Source: Rugamonas rivuli
GTDB taxonomy: Bacteria > Pseudomonadota > Gammaproteobacteria > Burkholderiales > Burkholderiaceae_D
Direction of reading: 5' to 3'
Length of the DNA: 64,000 bases
NCBI RefSeq assembly: GCF_009380165.1
Contig: NZ_WHUF01000008.1
Span: 273,843-337,842 of the forward strand
Below are positions 7,490 through 17,224 of this stretch, one piece after another. The notes beneath the pieces are model-generated. The model saw only the letters and a list, made by a program, of their open reading frames with translations, was not told the origin of the DNA and ran no database searches. How positions within the stretch are numbered: the stretch's first letter is position 1; every line of letters starts with the position of its first letter. The position numbers and the translations under genes are program-made.

Positions 7490-8203
7490 TCAGACGATCT
7501 TCTGCCGATCGGCGATCAGCGCCTCGTAGGTCAGGTTTTGCAGCATGGTGTAGTGGACCGGATCCAGGTCGATGAACTGCACGCCGTAGGTGAACACCTC
7601 GGCCTTGTCGCTGGTGGCCGGCTTGACCACGTTGATGTTGCGGATGGTGGCATTCGGATTGATGCGCACCTGGCGGTTGCCGGGCTGGGCGATCAGGTAG
7701 AAGGACAGGCCGACCTGAGCCTCGTCCTCGGACAGTTTTTTTGCCGACTCGATCAGCGCGCCGGAAACGCTCAGGTTCACCAGGAATACCGAGGTGGTAC
7801 CGGCCGGCGAGGTCACCTGGGCCGGGATATCGACCTTGACCCGCATCGCCGCGCGCAGGCTGGTGCCCTGGATCGACACCGGGAACGACAGATGGACATA
7901 GAACAGCGGCCGTGGGAACACGCGTTGCACGACGCAAGAGAATGAGCAGACGTTGACGCCGGAGAAGACGCGGATGGTCAGCTTGTCGCCGTCATTGAGG
8001 GCGATCGGTGCGCCATTCTCGAACGGAACCTTGACGATCATATACTCGTCTTTGACCCAGCCGATCAGCGTGGAGAAGTGCTGGATAGGCTTGATGGTGC
8101 GATGAGTAATGAACTGAATCCTGCCGCCCACCTGCAGGTTCATCTGTTCGAATTCGTATTCCTGAGTCTTGGCTTCGCTCGGTGGAGGAGGGTTGCTGCT
8201 CAT
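7490..8203 (-). CDS. YcgR-like PilZ domain protein (c-di-GMP receptor)
   Basis: 237 residues with a YcgR-type N-terminal beta domain (about 20-110) and a C-terminal PilZ domain. The c-di-GMP binding motifs are intact: RxxxR at 117-121 (RAAMR) and the D/NxSxxG motif at 143-148 (NLSVSG). In YcgR this layout acts as a flagellar brake that slows motility when c-di-GMP is high. It has no transmembrane segment. Convergent with pilA2, it could equally act on twitching; the partner is not determined by sequence. Confidence 0.88.
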   Translation of the reverse strand: MSSNPPPPSEAKTQEYEFEQMNLQVGGRIQFITHRTIKPIQHFSTLIGWVKDEYMIVKVPFENGAPIALNDGDKLTIRVFSGVNVCSFSCVVQRVFPRPLFYVHLSFPVSIQGTSLRAAMRVKVDIPAQVTSPAGTTSVFLVNLSVSGALIESAKKLSEDEAQVGLSFYLIAQPGNRQVRINPNATIRNINVVKPATSDKAEVFTYGVQFIDLDPVHYTMLQNLTYEALIADRQKIV

Positions 8204-8360
8204 TCAAATTCTTTCTCGTATGCGCGAGGCGGGTACGGTGAGGCCTACGTCAAAAATTACTTCAGCAACATTTATTATATACGCGCCATGCAAAGGTAAC
8301 AATCAGACAATAGGTTGAGATGCCAAATGGTCGCAGACTAGCCAACAGGAGGGGGCGCAA

Positions 8361-8385
8361 CGCCGAAAACCGTTGCATTTCGGCG
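8361..8385 (-). terminator. Hairpin downstream of moaC
   Basis: CGCCGAAA (8361-8368) pairs perfectly with TTTCGGCG (8378-8385) around a nine-base loop, about 30 bp past the moaC stop. There is no clear T run on the minus strand, so it is either a weak terminator or an mRNA-stabilising hairpin. Nothing else was recognised in 8204-8416 beyond A+T-rich sequence upstream of the PilZ gene. Confidence 0.45.
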
Positions 8386-8416
8386 CTCATCAGGGAGATG
8401 GAGGAGGGAAGACGAG

Positions 8417-8920
8417 TTAGCTCGTGACGCTCCAGTCGCCCGACTTGCCGCCATGCTTCTCCATCACGCGGATATCGGTCATCACCATGCCCCGGTCCAC
8501 CGCCTTGCACATGTCGTACACGGTCAGCAGCCCGACTTGCACGGCGGTCAGCGCCTCCATTTCCACCCCGGTCTTGCCGTAGGTTTCAACCTGCGCCTTG
8601 CAGTGCACGCTCGACGCGGCGACATCGGTCTCGAAATCCACCGTCACGCGGGTCAAGGCCAGCGGGTGGCACAGCGGCACCAGGTCGCTGGTGCGCTTGG
8701 ACGCCATGATGGCGGCGATCCGCGCGATGCCCAGCACGTCGCCTTTCTTGGCCGTGCCGCCGGTGATGATGGCCAGCGTCTCCGGTTTCATGCGGATGGT
8801 GCCGCTGGCCAGCGCGATGCGGTGCGTCTCCGTCTTGGCGCCGACGTCGACCATGTGCGCCTGGCCGGAGCTGTCGAAGTGGGTCAGGTGGTCGGCGGGC
8901 GCGGAGTTTTCGATGGTCAT
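8417..8920 (-). CDS. moaC: Cyclic pyranopterin monophosphate synthase
   Basis: MoaC makes cyclic pyranopterin monophosphate from the MoaA product in molybdenum cofactor synthesis. 167 residues, the usual size. Family motifs present: MVDVGAKTETHRIA, KKGDVLGIARIA, the LVPLCHPL block, GKTGVEMEALTAV and YDMCKAVDRGM. It stands alone here; no moaA, moaB, moaD or moaE is adjacent. It diverges from the BepA-like protease gene. Confidence 0.96.
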   Translation of the reverse strand: MTIENSAPADHLTHFDSSGQAHMVDVGAKTETHRIALASGTIRMKPETLAIITGGTAKKGDVLGIARIAAIMASKRTSDLVPLCHPLALTRVTVDFETDVAASSVHCKAQVETYGKTGVEMEALTAVQVGLLTVYDMCKAVDRGMVMTDIRVMEKHGGKSGDWSVTS

Positions 8921-8999
8921 GGTAGGCTGAAAAACGTAACAAAATAATTCGTCGGCGGACGCCGTGCGTGAGCGCCCAAGTTGCGGGTATCATATCATC

Positions 9000-10706
9000 G
9001 TGAATACAAAACGTTCCCCCCGCTCCCTGCGTATGCGCGCAGTCGCCGCCGCGCTGCTGGTCGCCATGCCGCTGGCCATGGCCCAGGATGTGCTGGCGCC
9101 CGCCAAAATCCCCAACCTGCCCGCGCTCGGCGATACCGAACGCCAGGACTTGTCGCCGCTGATGGAGCGCAAGCTGGGCGAGGAAATTATGCGCGATATC
9201 CGCCGCGACCACGATTTCCTCGACGACGGCCCCATCCTCGAATACCTGAACAACTTCGGCAACTCGCTGGTCGCAGCCCGTCCCGGCGCGCGCGGCGAGG
9301 CCAATTTCGATTACTACTTCTTCGCCGTGCGCGATCCGCAACTGAACGCCTTCGCGCTGCCCGGCGGTTTCATCGCCGTCCACTCGGCGCTGCTGCTGGC
9401 GGCCCAGTCCGAATCGGAACTGGCGTCGGTGCTGGGCCACGAGATCGGCCACGTGGTGCAGCGCCACATCGCCCGCTCCATCGGCCAGCAGAAGCAGGAT
9501 GCGCTGATCCCGCTGGCGGCGATGATCCTGGCGGCGCTGGCCTCCAAGGCCGGCGGCGACGCGGCGCTCGGCGTGTTCTCTGCCGGGCAGGGCCTGGCGA
9601 TCCAGCGTCAACTCAATTTCGGCCGCGACGCCGAGCGAGAAGCCGACCGCATCGGCTTCCAGATCATGGGCGCGGCCGGTTACGATACCTCGGGCATGGT
9701 GGCCTTCTTCCAGCGCATGCAGGTGGCGACCCGCAACTACAGCGACCTGGTGCCGGCCTATCTGCAAAGCCACCCGTTGACCACCGAGCGCATCGCCGAC
9801 ATCCAGGCGCGCATCCGCGAGCAGCCATACAAGCAGCGCCAGGACAGCCTGGACTTCTACCTGGTGCGTTCGCGCGCCCGCGTGCTGCAGGATTCCAGCA
9901 GCAACGGCCTGGCCGAGGCCAAGACTTTCTTTGAAGGCCAGATGAAGCAGGAGAACCGTCAGCAGGTCACGGCCGGCCAGTACGGCATGGCCTTCCTGTC
10001 GCTGAAAAAAGGCGAGACCGCGAACGCCCAGGCCTGGCTCGACAAGGCGCGCGCGACCTTCGACAAGCCGCCCGCCGCCGGCACCTTCAGCGCGGCCCCG
10101 CGGCCGGCGCCGGATTCGATCTTCGTCAGCACGTCGATAGAGATCAAGCTGGCGCAGCCGGACGACAAGGCCATGATCGAAAAAGGTCTGGCCGAGGCGG
10201 AAGCGGCGCACCTGCAATTCCCGCTGTCGCGCGGCATCGCCCACCAATATGGCGAAGCCTTGATCGCGGCGGGCAAGCTGGAGCAGGCGGCCACCTATCT
10301 GCGCGACCAGGTGCAGCTGTACCGCGAAGACCCGGACGCCTACGACTTGCTGGCGCAAGCCTATTCCAAGCAGGGCAAGCTGGCCTTGCAGCATATCGCG
10401 CTGGCCGAATCGTATGTATTGCAGGGCGGTGTGCTGTCCGCGCTGGACCAGCTGAGCTATGCGCGCAAGGCGCCCGACGCCTCGTTCTACGACCAGGCCG
10501 TGATCGACGCCCGCGAGCGCGAGTTGCAGGCGCGCCGCCGCGAGGAGCTGGGCGAGAAGGGCAAAAAGGATTTACGCGAGGCGGAATCGCGCCCGGCGTT
10601 CAAGGCGGAGATGCGCCACGATGCGGAAAGCACGACGCCGGCCAACCGCTTCGACCGCATGCGCCAGGATGCCGACAGCCTGACTAAGGGGCGGCAGGTA
10701 CGCTGA
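9000..10706 (+). CDS. bepA: BepA-like periplasmic M48 metalloprotease with TPR domain
   Basis: Zinc protease plus TPR protein of the BepA/YfgC type, which assists and checks assembly of outer-membrane proteins such as LptD. A signal peptide is visible (RMRAVAAALLVAMPLAMAQ). The catalytic HEIGH motif is at residues 147-151 and the third zinc ligand is in EREADR near 212-217. The C-terminal half consists of TPR-like helices, with an extra charged tail rich in Arg and Glu. The start is ambiguous: GTG at 9000 gives a basic n-region, ATG at 9033 gives a minimal signal peptide; neither has a strong ribosome binding site. The last 23 bp overlap the convergent gene. Confidence 0.88.
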   Translation: MNTKRSPRSLRMRAVAAALLVAMPLAMAQDVLAPAKIPNLPALGDTERQDLSPLMERKLGEEIMRDIRRDHDFLDDGPILEYLNNFGNSLVAARPGARGEANFDYYFFAVRDPQLNAFALPGGFIAVHSALLLAAQSESELASVLGHEIGHVVQRHIARSIGQQKQDALIPLAAMILAALASKAGGDAALGVFSAGQGLAIQRQLNFGRDAEREADRIGFQIMGAAGYDTSGMVAFFQRMQVATRNYSDLVPAYLQSHPLTTERIADIQARIREQPYKQRQDSLDFYLVRSRARVLQDSSSNGLAEAKTFFEGQMKQENRQQVTAGQYGMAFLSLKKGETANAQAWLDKARATFDKPPAAGTFSAAPRPAPDSIFVSTSIEIKLAQPDDKAMIEKGLAEAEAAHLQFPLSRGIAHQYGEALIAAGKLEQAATYLRDQVQLYREDPDAYDLLAQAYSKQGKLALQHIALAESYVLQGGVLSALDQLSYARKAPDASFYDQAVIDARERELQARRREELGEKGKKDLREAESRPAFKAEMRHDAESTTPANRFDRMRQDADSLTKGRQVR

Positions 10707-11265
10707 CGTAGCCGTAGCGCGCCGGCAGTTCGGCCGCCGCCACGCGCTGCACGGCCACGCCGTCCAGCGTCAGCGCGCCGGCAGCGGCGCCATCCATCCA
10801 CGCCAGCAAGGCGTCGTCGTCCACGGCGGCGCCGTCCATTTGCAGGCGATGCAGCACCTGCGTGAAATCGCGGTCGTCCAGCTGCGCCACCGCGTCGCCG
10901 CTGCGCAAGACCAGCGCGCCCGTCTCCGTCAGCACCACTTCCTCGACCGGCCCCAGCGCCGCGCCCGTATGCAGCAGCCAGCCCTGCGCCGGATCGGTGC
11001 GGACGATGTAGGGCGTGGCCTCCAGCTGCACGTACACGCGCTGCGGACCGTTCTGGAAATACCAGCAGCCGCGCTCGTCGGCCGCGTAGTTGCGGACGAT
11101 GAAGGCCATCAGCGCCGCATGACGCAATTTGTCGCCCGGCAGGTTCAGGTGCTGGGCGCGCTCGTCGCGCATGCGCCAGTTGCCGCGCGCATCCAGGCCC
11201 AGCCAGCCGTAGCAGTAGGGCACGTTCGGCCATTTGGCCAGGGCTTGCTTGACGATGTCATCCAT
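10684..11265 (-). CDS. Conserved protein of unknown function
   Basis: 193 residues, cytosolic by appearance (no signal peptide or membrane helix). The N-terminus is a distinctive block, MDDIVKQALAKWPNVPYCYG followed by WLGLDARGNWRMRDE, then QNGPQRVYVQLEATPYIV and several beta-strand-like segments. I recognise the N-terminal block as recurring in betaproteobacterial hypothetical proteins but cannot name the function. Its start overlaps the end of the YheT-like hydrolase gene by eight bases, so the two are probably cotranslated. Confidence 0.75.
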   Translation of the reverse strand: MDDIVKQALAKWPNVPYCYGWLGLDARGNWRMRDERAQHLNLPGDKLRHAALMAFIVRNYAADERGCWYFQNGPQRVYVQLEATPYIVRTDPAQGWLLHTGAALGPVEEVVLTETGALVLRSGDAVAQLDDRDFTQVLHRLQMDGAAVDDDALLAWMDGAAAGALTLDGVAVQRVAAAELPARYGYVSVPAAP

Positions 11266-12232
11266 GTTGTTCTGCCAGTGCGTCGTTGGTGGCGGTCGCG
11301 CCCGTCATGAAGTTGAGCAGGCGCTGCGGCAGCCAGTGCAGCTTGCCCGGCAGGCCGCCGACCGCGAAGCCCACATGGCCGCCCTCGGCAGGATAGTCCA
11401 ATACCACGTTGGCCGCCGCACGCTGCGGCAGATGGCGGCCCGGCAGGAAGGGATCGTTCTTCGCGTTCAGCACCAGCGTCGGCACGGTGATGTCGTTCAG
11501 CACGTGCTTGGCGCTGGCGCGGTCCCAGTAATCGTCGGTGTTGCGGTAGCCGTGCAGCGGCGCCGTCACCACGTTGTCGAAGGCGTACAGGTCGCGCGCG
11601 GCGTGCAGCGCGTCGAGGTCGAACAGGCCGGGGAATTGCTGGAGCTTGGCCACGCACTTGGGCTTGAGCGTTTGCAGGAACATGCGCGTGTAGAGCATGT
11701 TGAAGCCGCTCGACAGCGAGACGCCGCCCTGCGCCAGGTCCAGCGGCGCCGACACCGAACAGGCGGCGTCGACGAAGTCGGCCTGGTGCTGCGACTCGCC
11801 CAGCCAGCGCAGCAGCGCGTTGCCGCCCAGCGAGACGCCGGTGGCGTAGAACTTGCCGCTGCTACGTGCATGCAGGCGGCGTACGATCCAGTCGATCTCG
11901 GCGGCATCGCCGGAATGGTAGAAGCGCGGCGCACGGTTGGGCTCGCCGGAGCAGCCGCGGAAATGCGGCACCGCGCCCGACCAGCCGCGTGCCGCCACGG
12001 CCGCCATCAGCGCCCGCGCGTAGTGGCTGTCGGACGAGCCTTCCAGCCCGTGGAACAGCACCACGAAAGGCTGGCCCGGCTGGCCGTCGACGAAATCGAC
12101 ATCGACGAAATCGCCGTCCGGCGCCTCCCAGCGCTCGCGCCGGAACTGCACCGCCGGCCTGGCGATGCACAGGGCGGGGTAGATGGTTTGCAGGTGGCCG
12201 CTGGGCAGCCAGAAGGGAGCGTTGTACTTCAC
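11258..12232 (-). CDS. YheT-family alpha/beta hydrolase
   Basis: 324-residue alpha/beta hydrolase. It has the oxyanion-hole segment VVLFHGLEGSSDS, the FRGCSG block characteristic of YheT/ABHD1-3 proteins, the nucleophile elbow GVSLGG, an acid in NAKNDPFLP and the catalytic His in GGHVGF. The N-terminal WLPSGHLQTIYP is also typical of the family. The physiological substrate of bacterial YheT is not known; esterase activity is the safe prediction. It heads a minus-strand pair with the gene ending at 10684. Confidence 0.9.
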   Translation of the reverse strand: MKYNAPFWLPSGHLQTIYPALCIARPAVQFRRERWEAPDGDFVDVDFVDGQPGQPFVVLFHGLEGSSDSHYARALMAAVAARGWSGAVPHFRGCSGEPNRAPRFYHSGDAAEIDWIVRRLHARSSGKFYATGVSLGGNALLRWLGESQHQADFVDAACSVSAPLDLAQGGVSLSSGFNMLYTRMFLQTLKPKCVAKLQQFPGLFDLDALHAARDLYAFDNVVTAPLHGYRNTDDYWDRASAKHVLNDITVPTLVLNAKNDPFLPGRHLPQRAAANVVLDYPAEGGHVGFAVGGLPGKLHWLPQRLLNFMTGATATNDALAEQHG

Positions 12233-12254
12233 GGCGGATGCAATCGGGCGGCGG

Positions 12255-12680
12255 TCAGTGCAGGATCTGGCTGTGGCTGTCCGCCGGCGCCGCGCCCGGC
12301 GCCACCGATGCGTGGTGCAGCACGATGCGCCAGCCGCGCGGCGTCTTGACGTAGACGTTGGTGGCGACCAGGTGCGCGGCCTCGCCGCCGGCGGTCGTGC
12401 CCTCGACCACGGTGTGCACCGAGCTCATCAGATTGTGGGTTTCATGCAACTGCGTCGGCACGATGTGCAGGCCGCCGTGTTCCAGGATCGCCGCCCACGA
12501 GGTGCGGATCGCCGCGTGGCCGATCAGGCGCGGCCCGCCCGGATGCACGCAGACGATCTCGTCGTCGTCGGCCCACAGGGACATCAGGGTGTCCAGGTCG
12601 GCGCGGTTGAGCGCGTCGTAAAAAGCCGCTTCGGTTTCTGCGGCGCTGCCGTTCAACTGCTTGACTCGCTTGGTGGGCAT
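12255..12680 (-). CDS. SnoaL/NTF2-like domain protein
   Basis: 141 residues forming a single cone-like NTF2 fold: N-terminal helices ETEAAFYDALNRADLDTLMSLWADDDE, then HPGGPRLIGHAAIRTSW and a C-terminal sheet ending RGWRIVLHHASVAP. The WADDDE and HPGG motifs are common in SnoaL_3-type proteins. The fold hosts many unrelated enzymes and binding proteins, so no reaction is assigned. It starts 22 bp upstream of the YheT-like gene on the same strand. Confidence 0.8.
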   Translation of the reverse strand: MPTKRVKQLNGSAAETEAAFYDALNRADLDTLMSLWADDDEIVCVHPGGPRLIGHAAIRTSWAAILEHGGLHIVPTQLHETHNLMSSVHTVVEGTTAGGEAAHLVATNVYVKTPRGWRIVLHHASVAPGAAPADSHSQILH

Positions 12681-12711
12681 GCTGGCTCCGGGGCGTGCTG
12701 GCTGGCGGGGA

Positions 12712-12918
12712 TTAGTGGTGGCCGACGACGGTGCCCGGTTTCAGGCGGTAGGCGGTGCCGCAGTATGGGCACTTGGCGATGCCGTCGTGGTTGAATTCCA
12801 GGAACACGCGCGGGTGCGACGACCACAGCGGCATGGCCGGGTTGGGGCAGTGGGCCGGCAGATCCTTGCCTTCGAGCTCGACTGCATTGGTGGCGGCGGA
12901 CGTGTGGGCGTTGGTCAT
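12712..12918 (-). CDS. CHCC zinc-finger domain protein
   Basis: 68 residues beginning MTNAHTS. The zinc-binding pattern is CPNPAMPLWSSHPRVFLEF followed by CPYCGTAYRL, i.e. C...H...CxxC, as in the zf-CHCC family related to the mitochondrial complex I subunit NDUFS6. The start at 12918 is chosen because GGAG lies nine bases upstream; a longer frame to 12972 adds an implausible N-terminus. It is usually a stand-alone small protein; its role in bacteria is not settled. Confidence 0.85.
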   Translation of the reverse strand: MTNAHTSAATNAVELEGKDLPAHCPNPAMPLWSSHPRVFLEFNHDGIAKCPYCGTAYRLKPGTVVGHH

Positions 12919-13055
12919 ATTCTTATGCTCCGAAAGGCTGGGGAAAACCACGATTTTAACGGATTCGCGCATTGAGCAAAAATCATCGGTAAAATAGCGC
13001 CTCTACAACCCCGGTGCGGCCCGCTATGTGGCGGGAATGACACACGACTACGCAC

Positions 13056-13802
13056 ATGACCGATTTGAGCAGCACACCTCCCCAGCCCTACGTCGCCGAG
13101 CACCACGAACCCTCGTGGCGCGAAGGCTTGAAGACCGGCACTCCCACCCTGTTCGGCATCGGCGCCTGGGGCCTGGTGGTCGGCATCGCCATGGTCAAGA
13201 GCGGCCTGACGGTGCCGCAGGCGCTGGGCATGACGCTGCTGGTGTTCGCCGGATCGGCCCAGCTGGCCGCGCTGCCGCTGATCGCCTCGCATTCGCCGAT
13301 CTGGGTCATCTTCGCCACCGCCTTCGTGGTCAACCTGCGTTTCGTGATCTTTTCGGCACTGCTGGCGCCGCACTTCGCCCACCTGCCGTGGCGCAAGCGT
13401 TTCGTGCTCGGCTACGTGGCCGGCGACATGACGGTCGCCCTGTTCCTGCAAAAATATCCGAGCGAGGCGCCGCAGGTGGGCAAGCTGTCCTATCTGAAGG
13501 GCTTGCTGTACCCGAACTGGGCCGCCTGGCAGATCGGCTCGATCGCCGGCATCTTCCTCGGCAGCGCCGTGCCCACCGAATGGGGGCTGGGCTTTGCCGG
13601 CACCCTGGCCATCATCTGCGTGATGATCCCGCTGATGGTGGGCCGTCCCGCGCTGTGCGGCGTGCTGGTGGCCGGCGTGGTGTCGGTGCTGGCGGCCGGC
13701 CTGCCGTACAAGCTGGGCCTGCTGCTGGCCGTGCTGGTCGGCATGCTGACCTCGATGGCGGTCGAAGAGGGCGTCGAAAAATGGAGAAAACACCATGGCT
13801 GA
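13056..13802 (+). CDS. azlC: AzlC-type branched-chain amino acid exporter, large subunit
   Basis: 248-residue inner-membrane protein with multiple hydrophobic helices from about residue 30 on. Family blocks are GIGAWGLVVGIAMVKSGLT, the NLRFVIFSALLAPHF motif conserved in AzlC/YgaZ, and GDMTVALFL. With AzlD (YgaH) it exports branched-chain amino acids in characterised members. The ATG of azlD lies eight bases inside its 3' end, so translation is coupled. A motif resembling a -10 element lies upstream at 12987-13000. Confidence 0.9.
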   Translation: MTDLSSTPPQPYVAEHHEPSWREGLKTGTPTLFGIGAWGLVVGIAMVKSGLTVPQALGMTLLVFAGSAQLAALPLIASHSPIWVIFATAFVVNLRFVIFSALLAPHFAHLPWRKRFVLGYVAGDMTVALFLQKYPSEAPQVGKLSYLKGLLYPNWAAWQIGSIAGIFLGSAVPTEWGLGFAGTLAIICVMIPLMVGRPALCGVLVAGVVSVLAAGLPYKLGLLLAVLVGMLTSMAVEEGVEKWRKHHG

Positions 13803-14124
13803 TTGGGAAATCTGGGCCGTGATCGGCGTGCTGGCGCTGGCCACCGCCGCCACGCGCAGCTCGTTCTGGCTGATCGGCCAGCACATCACCATCCCCAAGC
13901 GGGTGCAGGAAATGCTGCGCTACGCGCCGGCCTGCGCACTGGCCGCCATCGTCGCGCCGGACCTGGTGCTGGTCGACAGCCACCCGCTGCTCGATTTGAG
14001 CAATCTCAAACTGGTATCAGGCATCGTCGCGACGATTTTTTACTTGCTGCGCCGAAATATGTTGCAGACGATTGTGTTCGGCATGGGCTTTTACACGGTT
14101 TTGCGACTGATGCATGTATTTTAA
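13795..14124 (+). CDS. azlD: AzlD-type exporter small subunit
   Basis: 109 residues with three or four hydrophobic helices, matching the AzlD/YgaH family: an N-terminal VIGVLALATAATRSSFW, the VQEMLRYAPACALAAIVAP block and a C-terminal TIVFGMGFYTVLRL. It overlaps azlC and is the obligatory partner in the two-component exporter. Confidence 0.9.
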   Translation: MADWEIWAVIGVLALATAATRSSFWLIGQHITIPKRVQEMLRYAPACALAAIVAPDLVLVDSHPLLDLSNLKLVSGIVATIFYLLRRNMLQTIVFGMGFYTVLRLMHVF

Positions 14125-14192
14125 TAACAGATAAATCACCCCGTCCTTGCGGTAAAATAGCGCTCTTTCCTCAACTCGACCTTTGGGTAGCC

Positions 14193-15410
14193 ATGTCCGC
14201 TGTTTTGAACTTCATCCGTCTGCAAGATCTCATCGCCCAGAATGCGCTGCAAGGCAAGCGCGTTTTCATCCGCGCCGACTTGAACGTGCCGCAGGATGAT
14301 AGCGGCAATATCACCGAAGATACGCGCATCCGCGCTTCCGTTCCAGCCATTAAGGCTGCCGCGGCCGCCGGCGCCAAGGTCATGGTCACGTCCCACCTGG
14401 GCCGCCCGACCGAAGGCGAGTTCAAGCCGGAAGACAGCCTGGCGCCGGTCGCCGCGCGCCTGGCCGAGCTGCTGGGCCAGCCGGTCGAACTGAAACAGAA
14501 CTGGGTAGACGGCGCCGGCCTGGAAAACCTGCAAGCCGGCCAAGTGGTATTGCTGGAAAACGTACGCGTCAACAAGGGCGAGAAGAAGAACAGCGACGAA
14601 CTGGCGCAGAAAATGGCCGCTTTGTGCGACATCTACGTCAACGACGCTTTCGGCACCGCGCACCGCGCCGAAGCCTCGACGCACGGCATCGCCAAGTTCG
14701 CGCCGATCGCCTCCGCCGGCCCGCTGCTGGCCGCCGAGCTGGACGCGCTGGGCAAGGCGCTGGGCGCCCCGGCCCGTCCGCTGCTGGCCATCGTCGCCGG
14801 TTCCAAGGTGTCGTCCAAGCTGTCCATCCTGAAGGCGCTGGCCGACAAGGTCGACAACCTGATCGTCGGCGGCGGCATCGCCAACACCTTCATGAAGGCC
14901 GTCGGCCTGAACATCGGCAAGTCGCTGGTGGAAAACGAGCTGGTTGAAGAAGCCAAGGCCATCATCGAGATCATGGCCAAGCGCGGCGCCCAAGTGCCTA
15001 TCCCGGTCGACGTCGTCTGCGCCAAGGAATTCTCGCCGACCGCCGCCGCCACCATCAAGGATGTGGCTGACGTGGCCGACGATGACATGATCCTGGACAT
15101 CGGCCCGAAAACCGCCGCCATCCTGGCCGCGCAAATCGGCGCCGCCGGCACCATCGTCTGGAACGGCCCGGTTGGCGTGTTCGAGTTCGACCAGTTCGGC
15201 GAAGGCACCAAGACGCTGGCGCTGGCCATCGCCGGCTCCAAGGCGTTCTCGATCGCCGGCGGCGGCGACACGCTGGCGGCCATCGCCAAGTACAACATCA
15301 CCGAGCAGATCGGCTACATCTCGACCGGCGGCGGCGCCTTCCTGGAGTTCCTGGAAGGTAAGACCCTGCCTGCGGTGGAGATTTTGACGCAGCGTGCTGC
15401 GGCGCAGTAA
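14193..15410 (+). CDS. pgk: Phosphoglycerate kinase
   Basis: Transfers the acyl phosphate of 1,3-bisphosphoglycerate to ADP in glycolysis. 405 residues from the ATG at 14193. Signatures: GKRVFIRADLNVPQ near the N-terminus, the TSHLGRPTEGE substrate loop, DAFGTAHRAEAST, the hinge region and the ATP-binding GGGDTLAAI block near the C-terminus. A longer frame upstream overlaps azlD and is rejected. The first gene of a glycolytic run pgk-pyk-fba on the same strand. Confidence 0.97.
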   Translation: MSAVLNFIRLQDLIAQNALQGKRVFIRADLNVPQDDSGNITEDTRIRASVPAIKAAAAAGAKVMVTSHLGRPTEGEFKPEDSLAPVAARLAELLGQPVELKQNWVDGAGLENLQAGQVVLLENVRVNKGEKKNSDELAQKMAALCDIYVNDAFGTAHRAEASTHGIAKFAPIASAGPLLAAELDALGKALGAPARPLLAIVAGSKVSSKLSILKALADKVDNLIVGGGIANTFMKAVGLNIGKSLVENELVEEAKAIIEIMAKRGAQVPIPVDVVCAKEFSPTAAATIKDVADVADDDMILDIGPKTAAILAAQIGAAGTIVWNGPVGVFEFDQFGEGTKTLALAIAGSKAFSIAGGGDTLAAIAKYNITEQIGYISTGGGAFLEFLEGKTLPAVEILTQRAAAQ

Positions 15411-15485
15411 ATACCCGGTATAAAAGCACGGTCGTGCGGTGTAGCAAATTAACAGTAAAATCAAGTTAATGCCTGGGAATGGCTA

Positions 15486-15570
15486 GAATTTTGTAGCTTT
15501 GCTACAAAATTCCGGCCTTGCCACCCCAAACAGCGCAGCTCTTCCGCGTCCCCGCCGCATCTGCGGGGAC
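15486..15570 (+). promoter_or_regulatory. Two hairpins in the pyk leader
   Basis: Hairpin 1: GAATTTTGTAGC (15486-15497), loop TTT, GCTACAAAATTC (15501-15512), a perfect 12-bp A+T-rich stem without a T run. Hairpin 2: GTCCCCGC (15548-15555), seven-base loop, GCGGGGAC (15563-15570). They lie between the pgk stop and the pyk start. They may be transcript-stabilising or processing structures between two strongly expressed genes; neither matches a riboswitch I know. Confidence 0.5.
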
Positions 15571-15601
15571 TGTTCGCATGACCCAACGCTCAAGGAATCC
15601 T

Positions 15602-17053
<1,452 letters not shown>

Positions 17054-17076
17054 GTCCGGTCGTGTTGTGCGAAAGC

Positions 17077-17178
17077 GGTAATTCGGGCATTGCCCGAATT
17101 ACCCCCATGCTGCGCCTCTTTGGCAGCCGACGTATGGAGGGAATCCATGCGGTGCATGGATTCCCGCCTGCGCGGGAA
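17077..17178 (+). repeat. REP-like cluster of inverted repeats between pyk and fba
   Basis: Three hairpins in a row. GGTAATTCGGGC (17077-17088) pairs perfectly with 17092-17103 over an ATT loop. GGAATCCATGC (17140-17150) pairs perfectly with 17154-17164 over GGT. TTCCCGC (17161-17167) pairs with GCGGGAA (17172-17178) over CTGC; hairpins 2 and 3 share four bases and are mutually exclusive. The ATGGATTCCCGCCTGCGCGG type of sequence resembles dispersed REP-like units of proteobacterial genomes. Copy number cannot be seen here. Confidence 0.65.
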
Positions 17179-17224
17179 TGACGAGCGACCGGTGACAGGT
17201 TTTTTTATTGTTTGGAGTATTACC

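Noticed and set aside
8586..10394. A 602-codon open frame on the minus strand opposite moaC and the M48 protease
   Set aside because: It is antisense to two clear genes, is low-complexity in Arg, Gln, Val and Ala, and has no recognisable domain. Long antisense frames are expected in high-G+C coding DNA.
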